From an uncultured Eubacteriales bacterium (GTDB lineage Bacteria; Bacillota; Clostridia; Oscillospirales; CAG-382): 64,000 nt of DNA. The notes under the pieces are model-generated. The model saw only the letters and a program-made list of their open reading frames with translations, did not search any database and was not told the DNA's origin. Shown in pieces: positions 16,580 through 25,613 of this stretch (position 1 is the first letter of the stretch; every line of letters starts with the position of its first letter). The DNA is taken from positions 248,001-312,000 of the forward strand of contig CAKSUT010000002.1 in assembly GCA_934502885.1 (NCBI GenBank). Reading direction: 5' to 3'. Made by a program: the position numbers and the translations under genes.

Positions 16580-17186
16580 AAGAGGCAGACTTTTGGTAGT
16601 GTCCGGTCCCTCGGGCGCAGGAAAAGGAACGGTTCTTTCGGAGCTTTTCAAGATGTACCCGGATGAATTTGCGTACTCGATTTCAATGACTACACGTGCG
16701 CCGCGAGAGGGTGAAAAGGACGGCGTAAGCTATTTCTTCACCTCGGTTGCAAACTTCAAGGAAAATATCGCTCTCGGAAACTTTCTCGAATACGCGGATT
16801 ACAGCGGAAATTTCTACGGAACGCCGAAAAACTTCGTAAACAAGATGCTTGAGAGCGGCAAGAACGTCATTCTCGAGATTGAGGTTCAGGGAGCAATGCA
16901 GGTAAAAAAGGTATGCCCCGATGCGCTTTTCGTTTTCATCTCCCCCGAAAGCTACGAGGAGCTTGAAAAGAGGCTCAGAGGAAGAGGTACGGAGAGCGAG
17001 GAAGTGATAGCAAAGCGTCTCTCGGCGGCGAAAAAGGAAGCTCCCTACGCTTTCCTTTACGACTGCTTTGTGGTAAACAAGAGCGGCAAGGCGAAAGAGG
17101 CTGCGGCAGATATAATGGCGGCGGTGTCGTACTTCTCGCTTAAACCCGAATTTCACAGAGACGTACTCGACACGTTTTTCGGCTGA
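16572..17186 (+). CDS. gmk: Guanylate kinase
   Basis: Guanylate kinase phosphorylates GMP to GDP with ATP. The protein has about 204 residues, with P-loop GPSGAGKGTV near residues 12-21, the GMP-binding segment SISMTTRAPREGEKDGVSYFF (two adjoining parts), and ILEIEVQGAMQVK near 105. ATG 16572 was chosen because GAGGGTG (16559-16565) is then well spaced; ATG 16566 is also in frame. It overlaps remA by 8 bp, so translation is probably coupled. Confidence 0.96.
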   Translation: MNKRGRLLVVSGPSGAGKGTVLSELFKMYPDEFAYSISMTTRAPREGEKDGVSYFFTSVANFKENIALGNFLEYADYSGNFYGTPKNFVNKMLESGKNVILEIEVQGAMQVKKVCPDALFVFISPESYEELEKRLRGRGTESEEVIAKRLSAAKKEAPYAFLYDCFVVNKSGKAKEAAADIMAAVSYFSLKPEFHRDVLDTFFG

Positions 17187-17234
17187 TATACATAAGTAAG
17201 TAAACAAAATATACAGAATATAAGGAGATATATC

Positions 17235-17579
17235 ATGATTAACCCTACAATTAAAGAGCTTTCCAAGGACAAGTACAACAGATACACACTCGTAATCGCG
17301 GCGGCAAAGGCGGCAAGATACGTAACCGGCAAGCAGATGATCGCCCGTGAAGCGGAGTCTACGGAGCAGGCGGTTCACGAGAAGGCAATACGCAAGCTCG
17401 CATACGACCGTCAGCCGCTCAAGAAGGAGTATATCGACGAGAAGCCCGTAAAGGCGGCTATAGAGATGATAGACAACGGCGATATTCTCATCGGCGACAA
17501 CGCTCCCAAGATGCTCCTCAGCGACGAAAACGGTGCTGATTCCGCAACCGGCGTATTCTCCGAGGAAGAGTGCAAGTAA
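17235..17579 (+). CDS. rpoZ: RNA polymerase omega subunit
   Basis: The omega subunit aids RNA polymerase assembly. The 114-residue protein has the family core NRYTLVIAAAKAARYV and EKAIRKLAYD, with a C-terminal extension of about 40 residues (including DNGDILIGDNAPKML). Omega from Bacillus is shorter, about 67 residues; extended forms occur in clostridia. The gene lies 48 bp after gmk, its normal neighbour. Confidence 0.9.
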   Translation: MINPTIKELSKDKYNRYTLVIAAAKAARYVTGKQMIAREAESTEQAVHEKAIRKLAYDRQPLKKEYIDEKPVKAAIEMIDNGDILIGDNAPKMLLSDENGADSATGVFSEEECK

Positions 17580-17613
17580 TTTACACCCAAATTAACCGAA
17601 AGGAGTGTCGGGA

Positions 17614-20109
17614 ATGCCCGAGAGCACGCTCTACGCCGGGATTCACATTCTCGACGTTCCGTACAGTGCGGATATTCCGTACTCATATTCCGTCCCCGAA
17701 GAATTTGCGGCGGACATAAAAACCGGAAGCCTCGCGGTGGTGCCGTTCGGTCAGGGCAACCGTTTTAAGCTTGGACTTGTAACGTCTCTGTCCGACAAAA
17801 CCGACGCAAAAAGGGTGAAGCCGCTTTACGGACTTCCGCTCGGCGAGTTTTCTCTCGGCGAAGATCTGACGGCTCTGTGCGCCTTTATGAAGGACACTCT
17901 GTTCTGCACGTTCGGCGAAGCGGTGAAAGCGATACTTCCGACGGGCGTCGGCGTGAAATCGAAGACGTTTTACACAGTTCTTCCCTACGACACTTCGTCA
18001 AAAAGGCTGTCGGACAGTGAGCTGCGCCTTGTCGGCTACATCGGCGAAAATTCGCCGGAGTATTCGGACGTTGCGGCAAACTTCGGAAGCGACAAAGAGG
18101 CGGCGGCGACGGTGCGGCGTCTTATCTCGCGAAAAATTATCAAGGCGAAGAACGAGCTTTCCTTTGCGGTGAACACAAAAACCGAGAACTACATAGTTCC
18201 CGAGTTTTTCGGAGAAGAGCTCGAACGCCTTCTTGACGAAAACTGCCGCGAGTACACAAAGCTCCAGAAAGAATCGCTTAAGATTATTTCCGAAAATCCC
18301 CCGATGACACGAAGTGCTCTCACGGAGAATTTCGGCATAAGTACGGCTGTCATTACCGCGCTTATCAAAAAAGGTGCGGTGAAGTCATGCGCCGAAAAAA
18401 TAGAGCGCAATCCGTACTCGGCGGAGGGTGTCGGCGCGGTGCGGGAGGAAATAAACCTCTCCGAAGAGCAACAGTCGGCTTACCGCAAACTTCTCGGACT
18501 GTACAGCGCAGAAAGCGCAAACGCAGCTCTCCTTTACGGAGTCACCGGAAGCGGCAAAACGAAGATCCTTCAGAAAATGACGGACGCCGTAATTGCCGAC
18601 GGTAAAGACGCGATAATTCTCATTCCCGAAATTGCGCTCACGCCGCAGACCGTCCGCATATTTATTGAGCGGTACGGCGAAAAAGTATCCGTCATTCACT
18701 CAGGCCTTTCTGCCGGAGAACGCACCGACGCATGGCGAAAGATAAAGTCGTCGTCCGGAAACATAGTCATAGGCACACGTTCGGCGGTGTTTGCTCCCGT
18801 ACCGAGACTCGGCATGATAGTTCTCGACGAAGAGCAGGAATCATCGTTCAAATCCGACATGAACCCCAAGTATCACGCACGTGACATTGCACGTTTTCGC
18901 TGTGCGCACTCGAACGCACTCATGGTGCTTTCGTCTGCGACGCCCTCTCTCGAGAGCTTCAAAAAAGCGGAGGACGGTAAATACAACCTCATAAAGCTCA
19001 CCGAGAGATACGGAAAAGCCGTACTTCCGACGGTGACAATAAGCGACCTGCGCGAAGCGTCGCCCGAGGTAGGCGACAAAGGAAAGAGCCGTCTTATCGG
19101 GGATAATCTCTTCGGAAAGCTCGTCGAACGCCTTGCGAAAAAGGAGCAGTCGGTTCTGTTTCTGAACAAACGCGGCTACAACTCTCTCGTTGCGTGCCGT
19201 GTGTGCGGCTACACGGCGGAATGCCCTAATTGCAGCGTGTCGCTCACATACCACAAGTACGGCTACGACGGCGGCGGACGGCTTGTCTGCCATTACTGCG
19301 GCTATGTTATGCCGATCCCGACGAAATGTCCGGAATGTTCGTCCGAACACATCGGCTTTATCGGAACGGGAATACAGATGCTTGAGGAAGAGCTTCACGA
19401 GAGACTTCCCGAGGCAAGGGTATTGAGAATGGATCTCGACACAACGTCCGGAAAATTCGGTCACGATAAAATACTCGACATTTTCCGTAGCGGCGGCGCA
19501 GATATTTTAATCGGCACGCAAATGGTGGCAAAGGGTCACGACTTCTGTCGTGTGTCTCTTGTAGGCATCGTTCTTGCAGACGCAATGCTTTATCTCGGCG
19601 ACTTCCGTGCCTCCGAGCGGACGTTTTCGCTCTTAACTCAGGTCATCGGCAGAGCCGGACGTGCCGACATTCCGGGAGAGGCGGTCATTCAGACCTACAG
19701 TCCCGACAACGAGGTATTAAGGCTTGCGGCAACGCAGGACTACGAAGCGTTCTACAAAGGCGAAAACGAGCTGAGACGCGCGACGGAGTTTCCTCCCTAC
19801 TGCGATATCGTGACGGTTACATTCACATCGGACTCGGAGAGCGACGTTGTCAATGCGGCGCACGCATTCGGCAAGGATTTCGACATGACGGCAAAGACGT
19901 CTTTCGGCGACGTGCGCATGATTGTGTACGGTCCTTTCAAGGCAGGCATATACAAGCTTGTCGGAAAATACCGTATGCGCTACATAATAAAGTGCCGCAA
20001 CACGCGCCGTCAGAGACAGCTTATAAATAAAGTATACACCGATTTTTACAACAAGAGCAAGGGAATGGTTTCCATATCTATAGACGTCAATCCCACGGCT
20101 CTCATATAA
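17614..20109 (+). CDS. priA: Primosomal protein N' (replication restart helicase PriA)
   Basis: PriA recognises stalled forks and loads the primosome. The protein has 831 residues. The helicase Walker A, YGVTGSGKT, is near 308-316, DEEQE (DEAH box equivalent) near 405, and zinc-binding cysteines occur in CRVCGYTAECPNC and CHYCGYVMPIPTKCPEC, near 528-575. Helicase motif VI is in VIGRAGRADIPG. The ATG at 17614 is preferred over GTG 17605 because AAAGGAG ends there. The coaBC gene often found between rpoZ and priA is not here. Confidence 0.96.
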   Translation: MPESTLYAGIHILDVPYSADIPYSYSVPEEFAADIKTGSLAVVPFGQGNRFKLGLVTSLSDKTDAKRVKPLYGLPLGEFSLGEDLTALCAFMKDTLFCTFGEAVKAILPTGVGVKSKTFYTVLPYDTSSKRLSDSELRLVGYIGENSPEYSDVAANFGSDKEAAATVRRLISRKIIKAKNELSFAVNTKTENYIVPEFFGEELERLLDENCREYTKLQKESLKIISENPPMTRSALTENFGISTAVITALIKKGAVKSCAEKIERNPYSAEGVGAVREEINLSEEQQSAYRKLLGLYSAESANAALLYGVTGSGKTKILQKMTDAVIADGKDAIILIPEIALTPQTVRIFIERYGEKVSVIHSGLSAGERTDAWRKIKSSSGNIVIGTRSAVFAPVPRLGMIVLDEEQESSFKSDMNPKYHARDIARFRCAHSNALMVLSSATPSLESFKKAEDGKYNLIKLTERYGKAVLPTVTISDLREASPEVGDKGKSRLIGDNLFGKLVERLAKKEQSVLFLNKRGYNSLVACRVCGYTAECPNCSVSLTYHKYGYDGGGRLVCHYCGYVMPIPTKCPECSSEHIGFIGTGIQMLEEELHERLPEARVLRMDLDTTSGKFGHDKILDIFRSGGADILIGTQMVAKGHDFCRVSLVGIVLADAMLYLGDFRASERTFSLLTQVIGRAGRADIPGEAVIQTYSPDNEVLRLAATQDYEAFYKGENELRRATEFPPYCDIVTVTFTSDSESDVVNAAHAFGKDFDMTAKTSFGDVRMIVYGPFKAGIYKLVGKYRMRYIIKCRNTRRQRQLINKVYTDFYNKSKGMVSISIDVNPTALI

Positions 20110-20142
20110 GAGTACTTTTTGATTTACGGAAAGGAAGGTACC

Positions 20143-20628
20143 ATGGCAACACTCCAGATAATGAAAGAAAACGAACCGGTTCTGCGCAAGGTATGCAAGC
20201 CCGTTGAGACTCTCACGCCGAGACTTCTCACGCTTCTTGACGACATGGCGGAAACGCTCATTGAAACAGGAGGCGTCGGTCTTGCCGCACCTCAGGTGGG
20301 AATACTCCGCAGAATGTTCATCATTGACGACGGTGTCGAGGACGGCGAGAACCACATAGTCGAGTTCATCAATCCCCGTATCGTAAAGGAGGAGGGACAT
20401 CAGGAGGCAGCGGAGGGCTGTCTTTCTCTCCCTGGAAAATGGGGTATCACAAGCCGTCCGATGACGGTAACGGTCGAAGCCGAGGACAGAAACGGCAAAA
20501 TCTTCACCTACACCGGCACGGAGCTTTTCGGCAGATGCCTTTGTCATGAGTACGACCACCTCGACGGCATACTCTACATTGACAAGTGCATACGTATGCT
20601 TGACGAGGACGAAATAGAGCAAGGCTAA
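20143..20628 (+). CDS. def: Peptide deformylase
   Basis: Deformylase removes the N-formyl group from nascent proteins using a metal ion. All three motifs are present in 161 residues: GVGLAAPQVG (near 43-52), EGCLSLPG (metal Cys, near 92) and HEYDHLDG (two metal His, near 135-139). The ATG at 20143 has AAGGAAGG upstream; the longer in-frame start at 20119 has no ribosome binding site. Paired with fmt, its functional partner, 12 bp downstream. Confidence 0.97.
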   Translation: MATLQIMKENEPVLRKVCKPVETLTPRLLTLLDDMAETLIETGGVGLAAPQVGILRRMFIIDDGVEDGENHIVEFINPRIVKEEGHQEAAEGCLSLPGKWGITSRPMTVTVEAEDRNGKIFTYTGTELFGRCLCHEYDHLDGILYIDKCIRMLDEDEIEQG

Positions 20629-20640
20629 AGGAGGATACCG

Positions 20641-21600
20641 ATGAAGGACACAAGAATACTTTTTATGGGTACTCCCGACTTTGCCGAGTCGGCTCTCAAG
20701 GCACTTTACGAAGCCGGAGAGAATATAGTCGGCGTTATATCACAGCCCGACAAGCCGAGCGGCAGGGGCATGAAGCCGAAGTTTTCCGACGTAAAGCGTT
20801 ATGCGCTTGAAACGGGACTTCCGGTGTATCAGCCGGAAAGGCTCAAGGACGGCGCAATTCTGCCTCTTCTCGAAGAATTGAAGCCGGATGTGTGTGTCGT
20901 CGCCGCCTACGGAAAGCTTCTTCCCGACTACGTACTCGAATATCCGAAGTACGGCTGTATCAACATTCACGGCTCACTTCTTCCGAAATACAGAGGTGCG
21001 GCTCCCATTCAGCGCGCGGTAATTGACGGTGAAAAAGAGACGGGAGTCACAGTAATGCAGATGGACAGCGGTCTTGACACGGGCGACATGCTTCTTTGGG
21101 AGAGCATGGAAATCTCCGAGGAGGCAAACACGGGCGAGATGTACTACGCTCTTGCGGCTCTCGGCGGAAAGCTTATCGTAAAGGCGATGGATATGCTGCG
21201 CGGCGGTACGCTCACTCCCGTAAAGCAGGACGACACTCTTGCCACCTACGCCGCAAAGCTCACGACTGAGGATGAAGTAATCGACTGGTCGAAAAGCGCC
21301 GAAGAGATTCACAACAGAATAAGAGGTCTTTTCCCCTTCCCCACCGCAAAAACGCTGTATAGCGGAAAAATCTTCAAGCTCTGTAAATCCCGTGTGTGCC
21401 GCGACATCGTTTCGGAAGATTATTCCGGTGCCGTTCCCGGTGAAATAGTTTTTGCTTCAAAGGGCAAAATCATTGTTAAGTGCGGAAGCGGCTATGTTTA
21501 CCTTGATTCGATAAAGCCCGAGGGCAGCCGCGAAATGTCGGCTCTCGATATGATAAACGGCAGAAAAATCGAAGTCGGAAAGGTATTCTCCGCAAAGTAA
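20641..21600 (+). CDS. fmt: Methionyl-tRNA formyltransferase
   Basis: Fmt formylates initiator Met-tRNA from 10-formyl-tetrahydrofolate. The 319-residue protein starts ILFMGTPDFAESAL, has the folate-site loop SQPDKPSGRGMK near 39-50, the catalytic INIHGSLLPKYRGAAPIQ (His near 112) and VTVMQMDSGLDTGDML, and ends with the tRNA-contacting C-terminal domain. AAAGGAGG precedes the ATG. Order def-fmt is standard. Confidence 0.97.
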   Translation: MKDTRILFMGTPDFAESALKALYEAGENIVGVISQPDKPSGRGMKPKFSDVKRYALETGLPVYQPERLKDGAILPLLEELKPDVCVVAAYGKLLPDYVLEYPKYGCINIHGSLLPKYRGAAPIQRAVIDGEKETGVTVMQMDSGLDTGDMLLWESMEISEEANTGEMYYALAALGGKLIVKAMDMLRGGTLTPVKQDDTLATYAAKLTTEDEVIDWSKSAEEIHNRIRGLFPFPTAKTLYSGKIFKLCKSRVCRDIVSEDYSGAVPGEIVFASKGKIIVKCGSGYVYLDSIKPEGSREMSALDMINGRKIEVGKVFSAK

Positions 21601-21621
21601 ATCTTTAATGGAGGCAATATC

Positions 21622-22296
21622 ATGGATATATACTACATTATACTGGTTGTCCCGGCGCTCATTTTTGCGTTCTGGGCACAGGCAAAGGTAAGCGGTGCTT
21701 CGAGAAAATACTCGCGCATTCCCAACTCGCAGCATATGTCGGGTGCGGACGCCGCAAGAATGATACTCGACGCAAACGGTCTTTACAATGTCGGGATAGA
21801 GCACATATCAGGCGATCTCACCGACCACTACGACCCGAAAGCCAATGTGATAAGGCTCTCCGACACGACCTGTGATAAGGTTTCGATAACGGCGATAGGC
21901 GTCGCCGCACATGAGGCAGGTCATGCGGTACAGCACGCTGTCGGCTACGGTCCGATAAAGCTCCGCATGGCGATACTTCCCGTATGCAGTATCGGCTCAA
22001 ACCTTGCAATGCCGCTCTTTCTTCTCGGTCTTATCTTCAGCTACGCTCCCCTCATGGACGCCGGTATAATTTTCTTCGCTCTTGCGGCATTCTTCCAGCT
22101 TGTTACGCTCCCGGTTGAGTTCAACGCAAGCTCCCGTGCGCTCGCCGCACTCACGCAAAGAGGATGCTTCTCGAGAGATGAGCTTTACGGTGTGAAGCAG
22201 GTGCTCTCCGCCGCCGCGCTCACCTATGTTGCGGCACTCGCCGTTGCTCTCGCAAACCTCTTAAGACTTATGGCAATTGCCAACAGAAGAAAATAA
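21622..22296 (+). CDS. YugP-type membrane zinc metallopeptidase
   Basis: A 224-residue membrane protein of the putative neutral zinc metallopeptidase family (YugP). The zinc motif HEAGH lies in VAAHEAGHAVQHAVGY near residues 95-110. An N-terminal membrane helix is followed by the conserved SGADAARMILDANGLYNV and SGDLTDHYDPKANVIRLS segments and by three further hydrophobic segments. Substrate is not known for the family. Its position between fmt and rsmB is frequent in Firmicutes. Confidence 0.9.
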   Translation: MDIYYIILVVPALIFAFWAQAKVSGASRKYSRIPNSQHMSGADAARMILDANGLYNVGIEHISGDLTDHYDPKANVIRLSDTTCDKVSITAIGVAAHEAGHAVQHAVGYGPIKLRMAILPVCSIGSNLAMPLFLLGLIFSYAPLMDAGIIFFALAAFFQLVTLPVEFNASSRALAALTQRGCFSRDELYGVKQVLSAAALTYVAALAVALANLLRLMAIANRRK

Positions 22297-22338
22297 AGAC
22301 CATTCCCTACTTCTCTCATGAAAGGTACGGTATAGAAT

Positions 22339-23664
22339 TTGAACCCGAGAAAAGCCGCAGCATTATCGCTTAATTCATGCATAAAAAACGGACGCTTCGC
22401 CAATCTTGAGCTTGACAGCGTTGTTAAAAAATACAACTTTGAGGGACTCGACAGGAGCTTTTTCACCGCACTTCTCTACGGCAGTGTGGAGAGGCTTATT
22501 ACGCTTGACTACGTTATCTCGAAGTTTTCGGATGTGCCGCTCGACAAAATAGATCCCGTGGTACTCTGCATTCTACGCATTTCGGTGTACCAGATAATGT
22601 ACATGGACAGAGTCCCCGACAATGCCGTATGCAATGAGGCGGTCGAGATAAGCAAGCGTATCACGAAAGCGGGAGCTGCAAACTTCATAAACGCCGTTTT
22701 GAGAAACATCTGCCGCAAAAAGGACGAACTTCCCTCGCTTCTCGTTTCGGAGGGCGGTTTTAAGGCGTTGTCGTTATCGACAGGACTTCCCGAGTGGATT
22801 CTGAAGCTTTGGAAGAAGGATTACGGTGCGGACTGCACAAAGTCTCTCGCATTTCACTTTGCCGCCCTCAAGCCGTACCTCACTCTCCGTGTAAACACCG
22901 TAAAAACGACACGTGAAAGTCTTCTTTCGGCTCTCGGAGCAAAGGCGTCGCCTTGCATATACTCCGAGGTCGGAATAAAGATGGACGGCTCTTTCCCGGC
23001 GACAGACCTTTACGGCTTTGACGACGGTCTGTTTTTCGTGCAGGACGAGGCGTCTCAATTGACGGTTCTGTCTGCGGTTAAGTCGCAGAGCGCAAAGGAC
23101 GGCACTCTTCTCGTTGACTGTTGTGCGTGTCCCGGAGGCAAGACTTTTTCGTCGGCGATAGAGCTTCACGGAAAAGGCGAAGTTTACTCGTTCGATCTTC
23201 ACGAAAACAGAACTACTCTCATTTCGTCCGGTGCGAAAAGGCTCGGACTTGACAACATACACGTCGGCGCAAGGGACGCACGCACCCCCGACGAAGCTCT
23301 CTTCGGAAAAGCGGATATCGTTATATGCGACGTCCCGTGTTCCGGACTCGGCGTAATAGGAAAGAAGCCCGATATTCGCCACAAAACCTATGCGGACATA
23401 GAGAGACTGCCGACGGTGCAGTACGACATTCTTTGTCAGGCGGTGAAGTACTTAAAGGTCGGCGGAACTCTCATATACTCGACCTGCACGCTGAGAAAAG
23501 CGGAGAACGAGGATATCGTCACAAGATTTATGGAGGAACACGGCGGCGATGGCTACAGGCTTGAATCGACGGGCATTTTCGGCGACGACTGCGGCTATGT
23601 CACCTTCTTTCCGCACATCACCGAAACCGACGGTTTCTTTGCCGCAAAGATAGTAAAGTTGTAA
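22339..23664 (+). CDS. rsmB: 16S rRNA (cytosine-967) C5-methyltransferase RsmB
   Basis: RsmB methylates C967 of 16S rRNA. The 441-residue protein has an N-terminal NusB-like RNA-binding domain (residues 1-140) and a C-terminal SAM domain with DCCACPGGKT (near 256), the active-site VPCSGLGVIGKKPDIR and the second catalytic Cys in YSTCTLRKAEN. Translation appears to start at TTG 22339, with AAAGGT 13 nt upstream; no better start exists. Family length is normal. Confidence 0.94.
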   Translation: MNPRKAAALSLNSCIKNGRFANLELDSVVKKYNFEGLDRSFFTALLYGSVERLITLDYVISKFSDVPLDKIDPVVLCILRISVYQIMYMDRVPDNAVCNEAVEISKRITKAGAANFINAVLRNICRKKDELPSLLVSEGGFKALSLSTGLPEWILKLWKKDYGADCTKSLAFHFAALKPYLTLRVNTVKTTRESLLSALGAKASPCIYSEVGIKMDGSFPATDLYGFDDGLFFVQDEASQLTVLSAVKSQSAKDGTLLVDCCACPGGKTFSSAIELHGKGEVYSFDLHENRTTLISSGAKRLGLDNIHVGARDARTPDEALFGKADIVICDVPCSGLGVIGKKPDIRHKTYADIERLPTVQYDILCQAVKYLKVGGTLIYSTCTLRKAENEDIVTRFMEEHGGDGYRLESTGIFGDDCGYVTFFPHITETDGFFAAKIVKL

Positions 23665-23682
23665 TCACGAAAGGATCTTGCT

Positions 23683-24765
23683 TTGCAGAACGGAAAAATC
23701 GATATATCAAGTATGTTCATACCGGAAATAGAGGGCCTTTTCTCCGACATTTCCGAAAAATACGGCATAAAAGCGGAGAAATACCGTGCAAAGCAGGTTT
23801 TTGCATGGCTTACAAAGGGAGTTTCGTCCTTTTCGGAAATGACAAATGTTTCCGCACCGCTGAGGGAAGCTCTTGACAAAGAATGCTACATCGCTCTGCC
23901 TAAAGTGCGTGAAAAGTACATATCGAAGATAGACGGAACGATGAAGTACCTTTTCGAGATGTATGACGGCGAATGTGTCGAAAGCGTATTCATGCGGTAC
24001 AATCACGGCAACACGATATGCATTTCGACGCAGGCGGGTTGCAGAATGGGCTGTTCTTTCTGCGCTTCGACGATAGCAGGACTTTCAAGGCATCTCACGG
24101 CATCAGAAATACTCGGACAGATACTTGCCGCCGAAAAAGACAGCGGTGAGAGAATATCGAATATAGTCATGATGGGAATCGGAGAGCCGCTTGACAATTA
24201 CGACAACACGCTCCGCTTTCTCAGACTTGTGAATCTTCCTGAGGGACGCAACATCGGCTACCGTCACATTTCACTTTCAACCTGCGGTCTTGCCGACAGA
24301 ATAAAAATGCTTGCAAAAGAGGATATGCCGATAACACTGTCTGTGTCTCTCCATGCGCCGAATCAGAAAATGCGCGCCGAGATGATGCCTGTTGCAAAGA
24401 AGTGGCATATCGACGAGCTTATCGGTGCGTGCCGCGAGTATATAGGCGTGACGGGACGAAGGATATCGTTCGAGTATACGATGATAGACGGCGTCAACGA
24501 CACACACGAATGTGCCGATGAGCTGTGCCGTCTTCTCTCCGGAATGCTTTGCCACGTAAATCTCATACCACTCAACAACGTTGAGGAAAAGAGCTACCGC
24601 AAAAGCTCGGCAAAGCGCATTGATGAGTTTACGGAATATCTCGAAAAGCATCACATTACGGCGACGGTTCGCCGAAAACTCGGTTCGGACATAAACGCTT
24701 CGTGCGGTCAGCTTCGCAAACAGCATATGCAGACAGAAAGTGCGAAAGAGTCAACCGAGGCTTAA
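23683..24765 (+). CDS. rlmN: 23S rRNA/tRNA A2-methyltransferase RlmN
   Basis: A radical-SAM enzyme that methylates A2503 of 23S rRNA and A37 of some tRNAs. The 360-residue protein has the cluster motif CRMGCSFC (Cys 120, 124, 127), the segment MMGIGEPLDNYDN, and the C-terminal catalytic Cys in NASCGQLRKQ. The start is TTG 23683, with AAAGGA 9 nt upstream, agreeing with TTG use elsewhere in this run. Confidence 0.96.
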   Translation: MQNGKIDISSMFIPEIEGLFSDISEKYGIKAEKYRAKQVFAWLTKGVSSFSEMTNVSAPLREALDKECYIALPKVREKYISKIDGTMKYLFEMYDGECVESVFMRYNHGNTICISTQAGCRMGCSFCASTIAGLSRHLTASEILGQILAAEKDSGERISNIVMMGIGEPLDNYDNTLRFLRLVNLPEGRNIGYRHISLSTCGLADRIKMLAKEDMPITLSVSLHAPNQKMRAEMMPVAKKWHIDELIGACREYIGVTGRRISFEYTMIDGVNDTHECADELCRLLSGMLCHVNLIPLNNVEEKSYRKSSAKRIDEFTEYLEKHHITATVRRKLGSDINASCGQLRKQHMQTESAKESTEA

Positions 24766-24791
24766 ATCTCAGCGAAAGGTGTGGTCTACAA

Positions 24792-25556
24792 ATGAACTTC
24801 TGCGGAAAAACAGACATAGGAAAAGTCCGAAATAACAATCAGGACTCTTTCTTTGCCGACTTTCTCCCCCCCATAGGCAAACTGTGCGGAAATGCCTTTC
24901 TTGCCGTAGTTTGTGACGGAATGGGCGGTGCGGCAGGCGGTCAGATCGCTTCATCGCTTGCGGTCGAAGCATTTGTGTCACGGCTCAAAACAAAGCTTTC
25001 CGCAAGTGCGGAAAATGCGTCGAGGCTCTCTGAAATACGCTTTTCGGAGCTTATGGACGACGCGGTTCAGTACGCAAACTCCAAGGTATACTCAAAATCG
25101 AAAAAAGAACCCGAGCTTTACGGCATGGGTACGACGCTTGTCGCCTGCCTTATCGTAAAGAAAAACATATACATTGTAAACGTCGGAGACAGCAGACTCT
25201 ATGCCGTGAGCGGCGACAGGCTTTGTCAGATAACGGTCGATCACTCCTACGTTCAGGCACTCGTTGACAGCGGAAGCATTTCCGAAGGCGAGGCTACAAA
25301 CCACCCCGACAAGAACATCATCACTCGTGCGGTCGGAATACGAAACAGCGTCACGCCGGACGCTTTCCTGATATCGGATTTTCCCGACTCCCTTCTTCTA
25401 TGCACGGACGGTCTTACCAACATGGTTGACGGCAACGGCATTCTTGCCGCAATAACCTCTCCGAAAAACGTCACGGGAACGGTGACTGAGCTTATACGTC
25501 TTGCAAACGAGGGCGGCGGAAAGGACAACATCACCGCAGTACTCATAAAGCTTTGA
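24792..25556 (+). CDS. prpC: PP2C-family serine/threonine phosphatase
   Basis: This phosphatase reverses phosphorylation by the PASTA kinase encoded next to it. In 254 residues the PP2C motifs are present: TDIGKVRNNNQDSFF near residues 6-20, VCDGMGGAAGG (metal Asp, near 38), VNVGDSRLY and GGGKDNITAVLI at the end. The ATG at 24792 follows GAAAGGTG; a longer in-frame ORF overlapping rlmN lacks a ribosome binding site. The phosphatase-kinase order is conserved in Firmicutes. Confidence 0.95.
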   Translation: MNFCGKTDIGKVRNNNQDSFFADFLPPIGKLCGNAFLAVVCDGMGGAAGGQIASSLAVEAFVSRLKTKLSASAENASRLSEIRFSELMDDAVQYANSKVYSKSKKEPELYGMGTTLVACLIVKKNIYIVNVGDSRLYAVSGDRLCQITVDHSYVQALVDSGSISEGEATNHPDKNIITRAVGIRNSVTPDAFLISDFPDSLLLCTDGLTNMVDGNGILAAITSPKNVTGTVTELIRLANEGGGKDNITAVLIKL

Positions 25557-25613
25557 ATTTGCAAATATAATCATATATTTACATATAAATCACTACTAAA
25601 GAGGACAATATTT